Program-made: the position numbers and the translations under genes
Part shown: one piece after another, positions 51,198 to 60,852 of the stretch
Layout: each line of letters opens with the position of its first letter
How positions within the stretch are numbered: the stretch's first letter is position 1
The notes under the pieces: model-generated
The model's input: the letters and a program-made list of their open reading frames with translations, nothing else
What the model was told of the DNA's origin: nothing
Databases searched by the model: none
NCBI RefSeq assembly: GCF_017357005.1
Contig: NZ_CP071589.1
Coordinates: forward strand, 744,001 to 808,000
DNA: 64,000 nucleotides
DNA from: Staphylococcus simiae
GTDB taxonomy: Bacteria > Bacillota > Bacilli > Staphylococcales > Staphylococcaceae
Reading direction: 5' to 3'

Positions 51198-52027
51198 TAG
51201 TTATAGAATTAGTAGAAGAATTGAAGGATAAGTATTCAACCAAAATGATACTTGAGGTTTTAAACATACCTAAATCAACATTTTATAGATGGAAAAAGAA
51301 CCAAAATAAAATAGATTTTATTACTGAAAAAGTCATTGAATTATGTGAAGAAAACAACTATACCTACGGTTATCGAAAGATTACAGCGCTAATTAATCAA
51401 TCATCTTCTGTACCTGTTAATCATAAACGAATTCAGAGAATTATGCAGGAGAACAATTTGAATTGTCGAGTTAGACCTAAAAAGGCTAAAAAAGCTGGAT
51501 CTGCTTATTATAAAACAGATAATTTATTACAAAGACAATTTAAAGCTAATCAACCAATGAAGTTACTAACTACTGACATTACTTATTTACCATTCGGTAA
51601 TTCAATGTTGTATTTATCTTCGATTATGGATCTTTACAATGGAGAGATTGTGGCATATAAAATAGGATCTAAACAGGATCAAAATTTAGTTAACGAAACA
51701 TTAAATCAACTAGATATACCCGAGGGTTGTATACTACATAGCGATCAGGGAAGTGTGTATACATCGTATTCTTACTATCACTTATGCGAAGAAAAAGGCA
51801 TTGTCAGAAGCATGTCCCGTAAGGGAACACCTGCTGACAATGCCCCGATAGAAAGTTTCCATTCCTCGCTAAAGTGTGAAACCTTTTATCTCAACAATGA
51901 GCTTAGTAGCTCTAATAACATTGTAATCGATATTGTGGAAAAATACATTGATTATTATAATAAATTTAGAATTCAACAAAAACTAGGCTACTTTTCTCCT
52001 ATAGATTTTAGAAAATTAGCAGCCTAG
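51185..52027 (+). CDS. IS3-family OrfB integrase, copy 2
   Basis: The 280-residue DDE integrase has the catalytic Asp in TTDITYL, Asp in HSDQGSVYT and Glu in NAPIESFHSSLK. It overlaps orfA by 13 bases in the -1 frame and is probably made mainly as an OrfAB fusion. It is uninterrupted, unlike copy 1. Confidence 0.93.
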   Translation: MVPVVVIELVEELKDKYSTKMILEVLNIPKSTFYRWKKNQNKIDFITEKVIELCEENNYTYGYRKITALINQSSSVPVNHKRIQRIMQENNLNCRVRPKKAKKAGSAYYKTDNLLQRQFKANQPMKLLTTDITYLPFGNSMLYLSSIMDLYNGEIVAYKIGSKQDQNLVNETLNQLDIPEGCILHSDQGSVYTSYSYYHLCEEKGIVRSMSRKGTPADNAPIESFHSSLKCETFYLNNELSSSNNIVIDIVEKYIDYYNKFRIQQKLGYFSPIDFRKLAA

Positions 52028-52079
52028 AATATAGTGTTTTTATTAAGTTCCCGTTTTAAGGGTTCAGTGCCTAGATCGT

Positions 52080-52283
52080 ATGACTTTCTATAATTTCATC
52101 ATGGGATTTGAAAATGACAATACACCATTCGGAAAATTAGCACATCATATTAGCGAAGATAAGCAATTTCCTAAAACAGAAAAAAATAATAGTGCCATAA
52201 GAGCATATGTGATTTCTAACTATAAAGACCAACAATTAATTGAAATGACAAATCGAGCGATTAGTATATATATGATAAGTTAA
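52080..52283 (+). CDS. YozE-like (SAM-like fold) protein, cut off from its ribosome-binding site
   Basis: The 67-residue protein matches the small YozE/UPF0346 pattern: [23 protein letters not shown], helical C-terminus. Removal of the IS3 copy and one TAGAT puts AAGGGAG (50791-50797) eight bases before this ATG, the natural context. In the present arrangement the sequence before the ATG is the IS right end and has no ribosome-binding site. The coding frame is intact. Its stop overlaps the convergent 52280 gene by four bases. Confidence 0.65.
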   Translation: MTFYNFIMGFENDNTPFGKLAHHISEDKQFPKTEKNNSAIRAYVISNYKDQQLIEMTNRAISIYMIS

Positions 52284-52516
52284 TTAGTGTAATACCAATT
52301 ATGATTATATAATGCATGGCGTACATCATTGGTCTTAAAATTGACTTCATTATTTTTGATTGAAAATGGTTCGATAATATCTTTATCTAACCAAGTATTA
52401 ATGAGTTCATTAGGGACACCATCTAATAACATTTCACTTTTGCTAATTATAAAACATTCCCATTCAAGTGAAATATTTTGTGGATTCACATAATTACAAT
52501 GATTATGTTGGTCCAT
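52280..52516 (-). CDS. Hypothetical protein, 78 residues
   Basis: A cytosolic protein ([20 protein letters not shown]..., with WECFII and NHNWYYTN at the ends) of unknown role. It starts at ATG 52516 after AAAGGAGTG and converges with the YozE-like gene. No domain recognised. Confidence 0.55.
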   Translation of the reverse strand: MDQHNHCNYVNPQNISLEWECFIISKSEMLLDGVPNELINTWLDKDIIEPFSIKNNEVNFKTNDVRHALYNHNWYYTN

Positions 52517-52550
52517 AAACAGTCACTCCTTTAGATTTCTATATTATTCA

Positions 52551-52738
52551 GGTTCTCTATTTTTCAGGACTGATAAATAAAAAGTGAATAGTTTAAAATA
52601 TAAATTATTTTGAAGCCGAGACTCCTGAGGTAGGGACCCAACATAGAGAAACTGTGAAACAGTTTCTACAAGCAATGAAAGTTGGGCATAGCTAGGCTAA
52701 AAAAATAATTATGTATCAGTCCAATTTGGGAGAGAACC
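52551..52738 (+). repeat. Dispersed palindromic repeat, member 5 (alternative core)
   Basis: It has the end arms GGTTCTCT and AGAGAACC. The left of the core matches member 1 (GCCGAGACTCCTGAGG) but then switches to a different module with GAAACTGTGAAACAGTTTC and TGGGACCC-type arms. Part of this alternative module is shared with member 2. Confidence 0.82.
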
Positions 52739-52937
52739 GTTATTCATAAAATAATTACCCATATTATTTTGATGATAAACAAAATAATCATCATTTTTTG
52801 AAATTTGTATAATATAAAATGAATGCGTTTTACTATCAATCACTTTTGAATAATGATTTAATATATTTTGTAGTCATTTTAATAAAAAGATAATACATTT
52901 GAACTACGCAAAACTTTTTATTGAAGAGGTGCTTATT

Positions 52938-53525
52938 GTGACTAAAACATTATACTTAATGCGTCATGGTCAAACTTTATTTAATTTTAAAGGAATTATT
53001 CAAGGGGCTGGGGACTCTCCATTAACAGAACTTGGAATTAGTCAGGCAAAGAAGGCTAAACAATATTTCGATAATTTGGGGATAACTTTCGATAGTTTCT
53101 ATTCATCAACACAAGAACGTGCAAGTGATACTTTGGAAAATGTAGTTCCTGGAACAGAATACATACGCTTAAAAGGACTTAAAGAATGGCATTTTGGCAT
53201 GTTCGAAGGTGAGACAGTTCATCTTTTCGACAATATGGTTCAACCAGATGATTTATTTGGTGATCGCATGGTGCCATTTGGAGGCGAATCAAAAGAGCAA
53301 GTTGCTACTAGATTAGTTGCTACTATGAAAGATATTATGACAAATACTTCTGAAAATGCATTAGTCGTCAGTCATGGTACAGCAATAGCGCTATTTTTAA
53401 GACAATATTTAAATATTGAACAAGCGGTAAAATATAATATAGGCAATTGTAATATATTAAAATTCGAATATGATGATACTAACAATAACTTTGAATTTAT
53501 AGAATTAATTGATCCAGTAATATAA
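52938..53525 (+). CDS. Histidine phosphatase (phosphoglycerate mutase-like)
   Basis: The 195-residue protein has the RHG motif at residues 9-11, the second catalytic His in VVSHGTA near residue 150, and the proton-donor Glu region LKEWHFGMFEGE. It is of the GpmB/PhoE broad phosphatase type, not a glycolytic enzyme in this context. GTG 52938 is chosen with GAGGTG upstream; the earlier ATG at 52899 has no such site. Confidence 0.8.
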   Translation: MTKTLYLMRHGQTLFNFKGIIQGAGDSPLTELGISQAKKAKQYFDNLGITFDSFYSSTQERASDTLENVVPGTEYIRLKGLKEWHFGMFEGETVHLFDNMVQPDDLFGDRMVPFGGESKEQVATRLVATMKDIMTNTSENALVVSHGTAIALFLRQYLNIEQAVKYNIGNCNILKFEYDDTNNNFEFIELIDPVI

Positions 53526-53532
53526 TAACAAA

Positions 53533-53580
53533 CGAGTCGATTTGAGTAGATATTATTATCTCAAATCGACTCGCTTTTTT
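53533..53580. terminator. Bidirectional terminator
   Basis: CGAGTCGATTTGAG pairs with CTCAAATCGACTCG and is followed by TTTTTT. Confidence 0.88.
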
Positions 53581-53620
53581 ATTACCATCAAAATATTTCA
53601 TCGAATAACTAATATCAATC

Positions 53621-54238
53621 CTAAACGAATAAATATATTAATTTTTGAAAAATCATTAAAGCAACAATAATAATGATGATGCTAGATATTTTATTAACTA
53701 AAATTAATAACTTACCACTTTTGTCAAAAGAACCAACAACTTTACCTAATATGGCGAGCAATATAAACCACAACCAAGAAACAGCAATACAAGCTAGCGT
53801 AAAAGCAACTTTGTTATTACCTTCATATACAGCTGCGCTACTTCCAATGACGCCAATAGTATCCATGATCGCATGTGGATTCAACAATGATACGGATAAA
53901 GCAAAACTAATTTGTTTAAAGGCTGACAATGATTCGTTGTCTTGATTGTTGTGAGGCTTTTCAAACCACAATGTCCAGGCCATATAACACAAGAATATTA
54001 AACCTATCATGTAAATTACAGCCTGTAAAACAGGTAATGACATTAAAATTAGAGAAATTCCAATAACGGCGATAGTAATTAATAAACTATCTGACAAACC
54101 TGCAGTAATAATTGCAGGAAGGGCATAACGTAATTTAGATTGATTGGCACCTTGATTAAAGATAAAAACATTTTGAGCGCCTAAAGGTAATATCAAACCA
54201 ATAGCTAGTAATAGTCCGTGAATAATTGCAGCTACCAT
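53621..54238 (-). CDS. LysE/ArgO-family amino acid exporter
   Basis: The 205-residue protein has six predicted transmembrane helices and the N-terminal family motif LPLGAQNVFIFNQG. Members export lysine, arginine or related amino acids. The exact substrate is unknown. ATG 54238 follows AAAAGGAG. Convergent with the phosphatase gene. Confidence 0.85.
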   Translation of the reverse strand: MVAAIIHGLLLAIGLILPLGAQNVFIFNQGANQSKLRYALPAIITAGLSDSLLITIAVIGISLILMSLPVLQAVIYMIGLIFLCYMAWTLWFEKPHNNQDNESLSAFKQISFALSVSLLNPHAIMDTIGVIGSSAAVYEGNNKVAFTLACIAVSWLWFILLAILGKVVGSFDKSGKLLILVNKISSIIIIIVALMIFQKLIYLFV

Positions 54239-54607
54239 ATATACTCCTTTTATTTTTCAAATTATGAAAATTCTGATTTTAACTATAATCATTTATTATA
54301 CATGACATATTAGTAATTGAAAGCAGTATCGTTACTTTTAAAAGTTGTAAACGATGAAATAATGAAGTGCCTTTCAAGAATGATTGAATGTAAATAGAAA
54401 GTATAAAGTGGTTTGAAGTCAAGATACTTGAGTTGGAAATAAGTTATTAAAAGTTAGAAATAGAGTTAGCTGTAGTAGTGTAAATTGTGATGAGTAGTAA
54501 TCGAAAATATTAGTGCTAGTTGTTAGTGAACCATAATAAAAGACTATTTTTGACATAAAAAAACTGCACAACAACATTTAAGAAGGCAGTTAACTTATAA
54601 CTATATG
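54239..54607. other. Gene-free stretch between lysE-like and acetyltransferase genes
   Basis: The 369 bases carry the promoter side of the exporter gene and, at 54557-54591, a leftward terminator. No ORF is supported. Confidence 0.4.
54557..54591 (-). terminator. Terminator of the 54608 gene
   Basis: AACTGC/GCAGTT with an 18-base loop; the A run gives T residues on the minus strand. Confidence 0.6.
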
Positions 54608-55099
54608 TTATTTTAATAAATCATAACATAACCAGTGTTCATCAAAATAGTCATTATTAATCTTAATAGCATTCTTTTCGAAGCCTAAATTATCAAAGCC
54701 TAAAGAGCTGTAAAATACTTTAGCACTAATATTATTAGAAACGATAGACGCTAATACTGATTCATAACCCATTTCTCGAGCATATTGAATAATGTGCTTA
54801 ATCAATTTACTATTGATATCCTTGTCATTTTCTTGAATGAAATTAAATTTGATGATGGATTTATGTTCTTTGCCTACAATTTGAACTTGCTCTAAAGTAG
54901 CAGTACCAATTAATGATTTATTGTTGAAATATCCAAAAACATTGCAACTTGATGAAGGTCTAGATAGTATGTCTTTCATTAAGCTTTCGGTCATAGTTTG
55001 GCTATATTGTAAATCTTGAGTGAATTCTTCTTTAACTGATGTAATTAGATTTTTATAATCTTGGTAATCATTAGAAGATAAAGTTTTAATTGTATTCAT
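54608..55099 (-). CDS. GNAT-family N-acetyltransferase
   Basis: The 163-residue protein has the GNAT pattern: an N-terminal helix pair, a central sheet (NKSLIGTATLEQVQIVG), and the C-terminal VSNNISAKVFYSSLGFDNLGFEKNAI with the acetyl-CoA-binding motif region. Acceptor unknown. The start ATG follows TTAGGGAGG. Confidence 0.8.
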   Translation of the reverse strand: MNTIKTLSSNDYQDYKNLITSVKEEFTQDLQYSQTMTESLMKDILSRPSSSCNVFGYFNNKSLIGTATLEQVQIVGKEHKSIIKFNFIQENDKDINSKLIKHIIQYAREMGYESVLASIVSNNISAKVFYSSLGFDNLGFEKNAIKINNDYFDEHWLCYDLLK

Positions 55100-55575
55100 T
55101 ACTAACCTCCCTAATGTCTAATGGTAAAACATGCAAGCTAAAATTATCTTAAATACATATTAAAATGTTTATTAAAAATTTGCAATCAAAGAATTTTAAA
55201 ACAAAACATAATTTATGAATAAAAAATTCCGTGAAACTTATTATGTATTAGCACTTTTTAAAATATTCAAAAATTCAACTTTAAAAATTTAATTATATAA
55301 TCAATTAATTGATTGACAAACCGCGGAACAATAAATAGTTTATAGTTAACTTAATAAGATTGTCAGTAACTTTTTGAATAATAAATAATGATAAATCAGC
55401 ATATTTTAACCTTAGTTAATGTTGACGGAGTGAATGGGATTCATCATCAGAAATAGACGTAGGGATTTTATATTATTTTACATGACGGGCATTCTATAGT
55501 GAAAATTTTTAAAATTTATTTCTTGCCCACACTCGACTATCAATAACTGTTATGATTCATTTGCATGTAACAGAT
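55100..55575. other. Gene-free stretch with a palindromic operator-like site
   Basis: A perfect 16-base palindrome AATCAATTAATTGATT (55299-55314) directly abuts TTGACA (55313-55318). No ORF follows on either side until ohr (leftward, 55639-56061). The transcript, if any, would be a short non-coding RNA or a lost gene. Confidence 0.4.
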
Positions 55576-55614
55576 AAAAAAAGCTATTAACAAGTTTGTA
55601 CCTGTTAATAGCAT
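55576..55614 (-). terminator. Terminator of the Ohr-like gene
   Basis: GCTATTAACA/TGTTAATAGC is a perfect 10-bp stem; the A run before it gives T residues on the minus strand. Confidence 0.88.
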
Positions 55615-55638
55615 CTAAAACTTTATTTATATGATGAA

Positions 55639-56061
55639 TTACTCAACTACTTCAACATTTAAATCAACATTGATATTACCACGAGTAGCTTTAGAATATG
55701 GACAGAATTCGTGTGCCATTTGTAAATACTTCTCTGCATCTTCTTGTGATAATACATTTTTAACTTTTGCATCTATAGAAACGCTTAATTGTGGACTTTC
55801 GGCATTTGGATCATCCTCTAAGCGAACAGTTAATGTTACTTCTGGTTCAGCACCACGTACTTTATTTTGTTTTAAAATCAAATCAAATGCACCATTGAAA
55901 CAAGATGCATAACTAGCTGCAAATAATTGTTCTGGATTTGTTGCTTTGCCATCTGCTTGTTGTGGTGGTAATACATCTACATCAATTGCATGATCGTCAG
56001 TGTAGACATGTCCCTTACGACCACCTGTATTTGTAGCTTTAGTTTCATAGTGAACTGCCAT
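55639..56061 (-). CDS. Organic hydroperoxide resistance protein (OsmC/Ohr family)
   Basis: The 140-residue thiol peroxidase has the two reactive cysteines at 54 ([11 protein letters not shown]) and 120 ([12 protein letters not shown]). It detoxifies organic and lipid hydroperoxides using lipoyl proteins in the Ohr branch; GcvH encoded at 58603 is one lipoylated protein in the window (association is only spatial). The ATG follows GGAGGTAAT. Confidence 0.9.
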   Translation of the reverse strand: MAVHYETKATNTGGRKGHVYTDDHAIDVDVLPPQQADGKATNPEQLFAASYASCFNGAFDLILKQNKVRGAEPEVTLTVRLEDDPNAESPQLSVSIDAKVKNVLSQEDAEKYLQMAHEFCPYSKATRGNINVDLNVEVVE

Positions 56062-56217
56062 AATTATTACCTCCTTGAATAGTTATATTTATTATCTACC
56101 CGTTTTAATATATTTAAATCATGAACATACAAACAATAACTTTAGTATTTTATCATTGAAGCACTAAAAAGAGTTTTATAAAATACTAGTTAATGGAAGT
56201 AGAAAAGAGGAACTAAA

Positions 56218-56940
56218 ATGAATGATGTCAAAGTCGTAGTAACTATCGCACCTGAACAAATCATTACGCAACAATTAATAGATGAAATTAAAGTTAAAAT
56301 AGCTGATATTGATATAGTAGAACTTAGAATTGATCAATTACATGATGTATCGAAAGAAGCAATTCGTGTGTTAATAAAGGACTTAAGGTCTATTTTAAAT
56401 CAGCAACAACTATTAGTGACTTACCGCACAAATCAGCAAGGTGGTAAAGGTAATTTACTACAGGATGACTATATTAATCTTCTATATATGTTAGCAGAGA
56501 CAAAAGATATAGATATAATTGATATCGAATGGGATCAACATATTGATGTTAATTTATATCAACACATGATAGCAACAGTTCAACCGATGACAAAAGTTAT
56601 TTTGTCACATCATAATTTTGATGAAACACCTACACAAGAAGAATTGAATTTTATTTATTATAAAATGCAAAAATTCCAACCAGATTATGTTAAGGTTGCT
56701 GTGATGCCTCAAGATAAAGATGATGTGATTAAATTATTGCAAGCTATGTCATTAGCTTCCCAGTCAATCAGTTCAAAAGTAGTTGGTATTTCCATGTCAC
56801 ATCTTGGATTAGTATCGCGTACTGCTCAGGGTGTCTTTGGGGGATCATTGACATATGGCTGTTTGGGTGAACCACAAGCACCAGGTCAAATTGATGTTTC
56901 GCAATTAAGTAGACAAATCGCATTATATACTAACAAGTAG
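56218..56940 (+). CDS. aroD: 3-dehydroquinate dehydratase, type I
   Basis: This Schiff-base enzyme of the shikimate pathway converts 3-dehydroquinate to 3-dehydroshikimate. The 240 residues contain ELRID (Glu35, Arg37), catalytic His in ILSHHNF near 133 and the Schiff-base Lys in DYVKVAVMP near 160. The ATG follows AGAGGAAC. The nitroreductase gene is downstream. Confidence 0.96.
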   Translation: MNDVKVVVTIAPEQIITQQLIDEIKVKIADIDIVELRIDQLHDVSKEAIRVLIKDLRSILNQQQLLVTYRTNQQGGKGNLLQDDYINLLYMLAETKDIDIIDIEWDQHIDVNLYQHMIATVQPMTKVILSHHNFDETPTQEELNFIYYKMQKFQPDYVKVAVMPQDKDDVIKLLQAMSLASQSISSKVVGISMSHLGLVSRTAQGVFGGSLTYGCLGEPQAPGQIDVSQLSRQIALYTNK

Positions 56941-57014
56941 TTTAGTTGAATTTGCTTAAGGCATATCATATAATTGATAAGTATTATCAATAGTACGTGA
57001 GGGAGCGATTTTAA

Positions 57015-57554
57015 GTGGATTTACAACAAGCAATAGCAGAAAGACGAAGTGTTAAAAAGTTTAAAAGAGATATGCATATTGATGACAATGCTTTATATGA
57101 AGCAATCGAAAAAGCTGCTGATGCTCCGAATCATGGTATGAGAGAGCCGTGGAGATTAGTACATGTATCTAAAGATCGTTTAGGTGATATGAGTGAAGAC
57201 ATATCAAAATTTGCGTTTCCCAATGAATTAGATAAGCAACAAAGTCATTATGATGCGGTTACTAAATTAGGGGGCATGTTACTGCTAATTATGAAGACAG
57301 ACCCTAGACAAAAACAAAATAGAGAGAATTATTTTGCATTTGGAGCGTACGCACAAAATTTAATGCTATTACTTTATGAAGCAGGTATTGGTACATGTTG
57401 GAAATCACCAATGTATATCTTTGATCCAAAAGTAAGAAAAGTACTAGGTGTTAAAAATGATGAAATTTTAGCAGGATTTTTATACTTAACTGATTTAGAA
57501 GAAGAAATGCCTAAAGCGCCGCGTAAAAATAAAAATCTTATCACAGAATATTAA
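57015..57554 (+). CDS. Nitroreductase-family flavoprotein
   Basis: The 179-residue protein has the nitroreductase fold: AIAERRSVKKFKRD for FMN phosphate binding, DAPNHGMREPWR, and the C-terminal GIGTCWKSPMY. Substrate unknown. GTG 57015 follows GTGAGGGAGCG. It probably has its own promoter after aroD. Confidence 0.88.
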   Translation: MDLQQAIAERRSVKKFKRDMHIDDNALYEAIEKAADAPNHGMREPWRLVHVSKDRLGDMSEDISKFAFPNELDKQQSHYDAVTKLGGMLLLIMKTDPRQKQNRENYFAFGAYAQNLMLLLYEAGIGTCWKSPMYIFDPKVRKVLGVKNDEILAGFLYLTDLEEEMPKAPRKNKNLITEY

Positions 57555-57583
57555 AGTTATCCAAGTATTAAGTAATACTAAAA

Positions 57584-57613
57584 ACAGGTCTGAAGAGCGC
57601 TCTTCAGACCTGT
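57584..57613. terminator. Perfect 30-bp palindrome, bidirectional terminator
   Basis: ACAGGTCTGAAGAGC and its exact complement form one uninterrupted hairpin between the convergent 57015 and 57628 genes. Confidence 0.8.
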
Positions 57614-57627
57614 TGTGCTAATTAAAC

Positions 57628-57951
57628 TTATTTGTTAAATGTTTCTGCTAAAAATGTTTCAACTTGTTCTGGTGATTTTGCATTAGCTGAATGCAAATGT
57701 GCAATTTTATGATCGTTTTCAAATACTAATAAACTAGGAATACCCATAACATCATTATCAGCTGCTACGTCCTCAAGTTCATCACGATTCACTGAATACC
57801 ATTGGTAGTTATTATATTCTTCCATAATTGGATCTATCCACATATCCATAGCTTTACAGTCGGGACACCAACCAGCTTCAAATTTAATAATCACAGGTTG
57901 ATCACTATTGATAATGTTCTTAAACTCTTCTGTCGTTGAAATTGATTTCAT
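57628..57951 (-). CDS. Thioredoxin-family protein (CPDC)
   Basis: The 107-residue thioredoxin-fold protein has WCPDC (Cys29, Cys32) and cis-Pro GIPSLLVFEN. It is a YtpP-like oxidoreductase rather than TrxA (active site CGPC). The ATG follows AGAGGAGATG. Convergent with the nitroreductase gene. Confidence 0.9.
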   Translation of the reverse strand: MKSISTTEEFKNIINSDQPVIIKFEAGWCPDCKAMDMWIDPIMEEYNNYQWYSVNRDELEDVAADNDVMGIPSLLVFENDHKIAHLHSANAKSPEQVETFLAETFNK

Positions 57952-58093
57952 CTTTACATCTCCTCTAAATAGAATATTTAAACCTATTATAGCTAATGAT
58001 ATCTTTTTTATAAAAAAATTAGCTCTAAAAGTAAAGCCATTTTGACGTTAAAATGATATATTAAAGATAATATATAAAGGAGGTTTATTCATA

Positions 58094-58450
58094 ATGATTA
58101 AATTCTATCAATATAAGAACTGTACTACTTGTAAAAAAGCAGCAAAGTTTTTAGATGAATATGGTGTGAGTTATGAGCCAATTGATATTATTCAACATAC
58201 ACCAACTAAAAGTGAATTTGAAACAATTATTGCCAATACTGGCGTTGATATTAACAAGTTATTTAATACACACGGTGCAAAATATCGTGAACTAGATTTA
58301 AAAAATAAACTTAAAGATTTATCAGATGATGAAAAGTTAGAGCTATTATCATCTGATGGTATGTTAGTGAAACGTCCATTAGCAATTTCAGGAGATAAAA
58401 TTACACTAGGATTTAAAGAAGATCAATATAAGGATACGTGGTTAGCGTAA
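58094..58450 (+). CDS. ArsC/Spx-family protein (YusI-like)
   Basis: The 118-residue protein has the thioredoxin-like fold of the ArsC/Spx family with NCTTCKKA (Cys10, Cys13) and the VKRPLAI motif near residue 94. It is arsenate-reductase-like, but its role is unclear; YusI sits next to gcvH in bacilli too. ATG follows AAAGGAGG. Confidence 0.88.
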   Translation: MIKFYQYKNCTTCKKAAKFLDEYGVSYEPIDIIQHTPTKSEFETIIANTGVDINKLFNTHGAKYRELDLKNKLKDLSDDEKLELLSSDGMLVKRPLAISGDKITLGFKEDQYKDTWLA

Positions 58451-58453
58451 TTT

Positions 58454-58467
58454 TGAAAACGTTTTCT
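58454..58467 (+). promoter_or_regulatory. Catabolite-response element (cre) before gcvH
   Basis: TGAAAACGTTTTCT matches the CcpA consensus WTGNAANCGNWNNCW and is a near-perfect palindrome. It lies four bases after the YusI-like stop and 136 bases before gcvH. CcpA could repress the gcvH transcript during growth on glucose (inference). Confidence 0.7.
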
Positions 58468-58590
58468 TAATTTTGTCGATTTTTATTTCGTTTACATGTA
58501 AAATGTAGATTAACAGTCATTCGAAATTTTATAGATTATTGTTGAATGACGTTAAAGCTTGTGGCATCATAAATATGTAAAATTAATTAG

Positions 58591-58983
<393 letters not shown>

Positions 58984-58988
58984 TAATA

Positions 58989-59027
58989 TCAAACTCCTTA
59001 ATCATAGTATTGAGGAGTTATTTTTTT
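58989..59027 (+). terminator. Terminator of gcvH
   Basis: AACTCCT/AGGAGTT followed by a T run. Confidence 0.8.
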
Positions 59028-59278
59028 ACAATAACTTAAATTAACTAATCCAAGAATTGAAATATTATTAGATAAGTAAGAACCTTATGTTTGTGATATG
59101 AGAGGTTGTAAAGTCATTAATAATAGTCCAAATACATAAAATAGTAATTACAGTGAGTCGCTAAAGTAAAAATAATGACATAAAATTAGTACATACAATG
59201 TAAGCAAGTCGATTGCGTTAAATGATGAGTCGATTATAATTTTAATATCAAACACTTTAAGAAAGGTTCGTTTAAATA

Positions 59279-59575
59279 ATGAGTTGCACTATAGATATTA
59301 CGGATGTCACACAAAATTTTGACAAAGACAAACATTTAATCTTTGGTTATACACCGACATGTGGTACATGCAAAATTTCAGAACGAATGCTCGATATTGC
59401 CAATGAAATTTTGCAGTTACCAATAATTAAAATTGATTTAAACTTTCATCCACAATTTAGTGAAATAAATCAAATTATGTCAGTACCAGTATTATTGTTG
59501 ATGAATCGAGATAAAGAAGTTAAACGAATTTATGCTTTTCAGTCTGTTCCTAATTTGTTAGAAAATTTAAAATAA
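59279..59575 (+). CDS. Thioredoxin-like protein (CGTC)
   Basis: The 98-residue protein has the TPTCGTCK active site (Cys28, Cys31) and the cis-Pro of VPVLLLMN. It lies just before the methionine uptake operon, in the place where bacilli and staphylococci carry a YusE-like gene. Its partner is unknown. ATG follows AAGAAAGGTTCG. Confidence 0.85.
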   Translation: MSCTIDITDVTQNFDKDKHLIFGYTPTCGTCKISERMLDIANEILQLPIIKIDLNFHPQFSEINQIMSVPVLLLMNRDKEVKRIYAFQSVPNLLENLK

Positions 59576-59578
59576 TTA

Positions 59579-59607
59579 TTGACGAATTTATACAGTAATG
59601 GTAGGAT
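59579..59607 (+). promoter_or_regulatory. Promoter of the metNIQ transcript
   Basis: TTGACG (59579-59584) and TAGGAT (59602-59607) are separated by 17 bases. Confidence 0.65.
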
Positions 59608-59633
59608 TAAAACAAATTAAATGATGCGTAAGC

Positions 59634-59799
59634 TCTTATCGAGAGTGGTGGAGGGATGTGCCCTACGAAACCCGGCAACCGTCTGTAATGGAAATGGTGC
59701 CAATTCACATAAAGTTTTTAACTTTAGAAGATGAGAGAAACAATACTTTTATTGCTTTCTCAATCTTTTTATCGATATTGAGAAAGCATTTTTTATTTT
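59634..59799 (+). promoter_or_regulatory. SAM-I (S-box) riboswitch with terminator
   Basis: The aptamer (59634-59739) has the hallmark AGAGTGGTGGAGGGA, GCCC, ACCCGGCAACC, AAATGGTGCCAATTC and closing GATGAGAG strings. It is followed by a terminator (GCTTTCTCAAT...ATTGAGAAAGC and T residues, about 59753-59799). S-adenosylmethionine binding would end transcription before metN. Confidence 0.96.
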
Positions 59800-59826
59800 A
59801 TTAAGCAATACTGGGGAGGTATATAC

Positions 59827-60852
59827 GTGATTGAGTTAAAACAAGTCGTCAAAGAATATCATACGAAAAACAAAAATGTTCTAGCTGTTGATCATGTTGA
59901 TTTATCTATTAAATCAGGATCAATATATGGGGTGATTGGTTTTTCAGGTGCAGGTAAGAGTACATTAATTAGAATGTTTAATAACTTAGAAGCACCAACT
60001 TCTGGCGATATTATTATAGATGGCGATAATATTAGTAAGCTTTCTAAATCAGGACTACGAAAAAAACGTCAAAAAGTAAGCATGATTTTCCAACATTTCA
60101 ATCTTTTATGGTCTAGAACAGTCCTTAAAAATATAACATTTCCACTTGAAATTGCTGGTGTGTCTAGAAATGATGCCAAGAGGAAAGCCTTAGAATTAAT
60201 TGAACTTGTTGGACTAAAGGGAAGAGAGAATGCTTATCCTTCAGAATTATCTGGTGGACAAAAACAAAGAGTGGGTATTGCTAGAGCATTAGCAAATGAT
60301 CCAACGGTCTTACTTTGTGATGAAGCAACGAGCGCATTAGACCCACAAACAACTGATGAAATTTTAGATTTATTACTTAAAATTCGTCAACAACAAAATC
60401 TTACAATAGTCTTAATTACTCATGAAATGCATGTTATTCGTCGAATTTGTGATGAAGTTGCTGTCATGGAAAATGGGCGTGTGATTGAGCAAGGCAGTGT
60501 AACCAATGTTTTTGAAAATCCACAACATGAAGTAACTAAGCGTTTTGTTAAAGAAGACTTAAACGATGATTTTAATGATTCGACTGTTGATTTAGAACCA
60601 CTTGATCCAAATGCATATATCGTTAGATTGAACTTTACTGGTTCAACGACAACAGAACCTATTGTTTCTAATCTTTCAAAGTTATATAACATTGATATAA
60701 ATATTCTTGAAGCGAATATTAAAAATACAAAAGAAGGTACGGTTGGCTTTTTAATTCTACATATTCCATTTATTACTCCTGAAGATTTTGGAAAATTCAA
60801 AAAAGAATTGAATGAACAACACGTCAAAGTGGAGGTGTTACGACATGGGTAA
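59827..60852 (+). CDS. metN: Methionine ABC transporter ATP-binding protein
   Basis: The 341-residue ATPase has Walker A GFSGAGKS (about residue 39), signature LSGGQKQR (near 141), Walker [13 protein letters not shown] and a C-terminal NIL/ACT-like domain that binds methionine for trans-inhibition. It starts at GTG 59827 after GGGGAGG. It overlaps metI by eight bases. Import acts on D- and L-methionine. Confidence 0.96.
   Translation: MIELKQVVKEYHTKNKNVLAVDHVDLSIKSGSIYGVIGFSGAGKSTLIRMFNNLEAPTSGDIIIDGDNISKLSKSGLRKKRQKVSMIFQHFNLLWSRTVLKNITFPLEIAGVSRNDAKRKALELIELVGLKGRENAYPSELSGGQKQRVGIARALANDPTVLLCDEATSALDPQTTDEILDLLLKIRQQQNLTIVLITHEMHVIRRICDEVAVMENGRVIEQGSVTNVFENPQHEVTKRFVKEDLNDDFNDSTVDLEPLDPNAYIVRLNFTGSTTTEPIVSNLSKLYNIDINILEANIKNTKEGTVGFLILHIPFITPEDFGKFKKELNEQHVKVEVLRHG

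Larger units (their letters stand above)
50803..52071 (+). mobile_element. IS3-family (IS150-like) element, copy 2, intact (1269 bp)
   Basis: The ends read GAGCTGACCCC and ...GGGTTCAGTGCC. It has intact orfA and orfB. It is inserted between a ribosome-binding site and the start codon of the 52080 gene. Confidence 0.95.
50798..52076. repeat. 5-bp target duplication TAGAT flanking IS3 copy 2
   Basis: TAGAT is at 50798-50802 and 52072-52076, directly outside the element. Confidence 0.92.

Noticed and set aside
53673-53945. Plus-strand ORF opposite the LysE-family gene
   Set aside because: It is a shadow of the real minus-strand exporter gene, with no ribosome-binding site and no domain.
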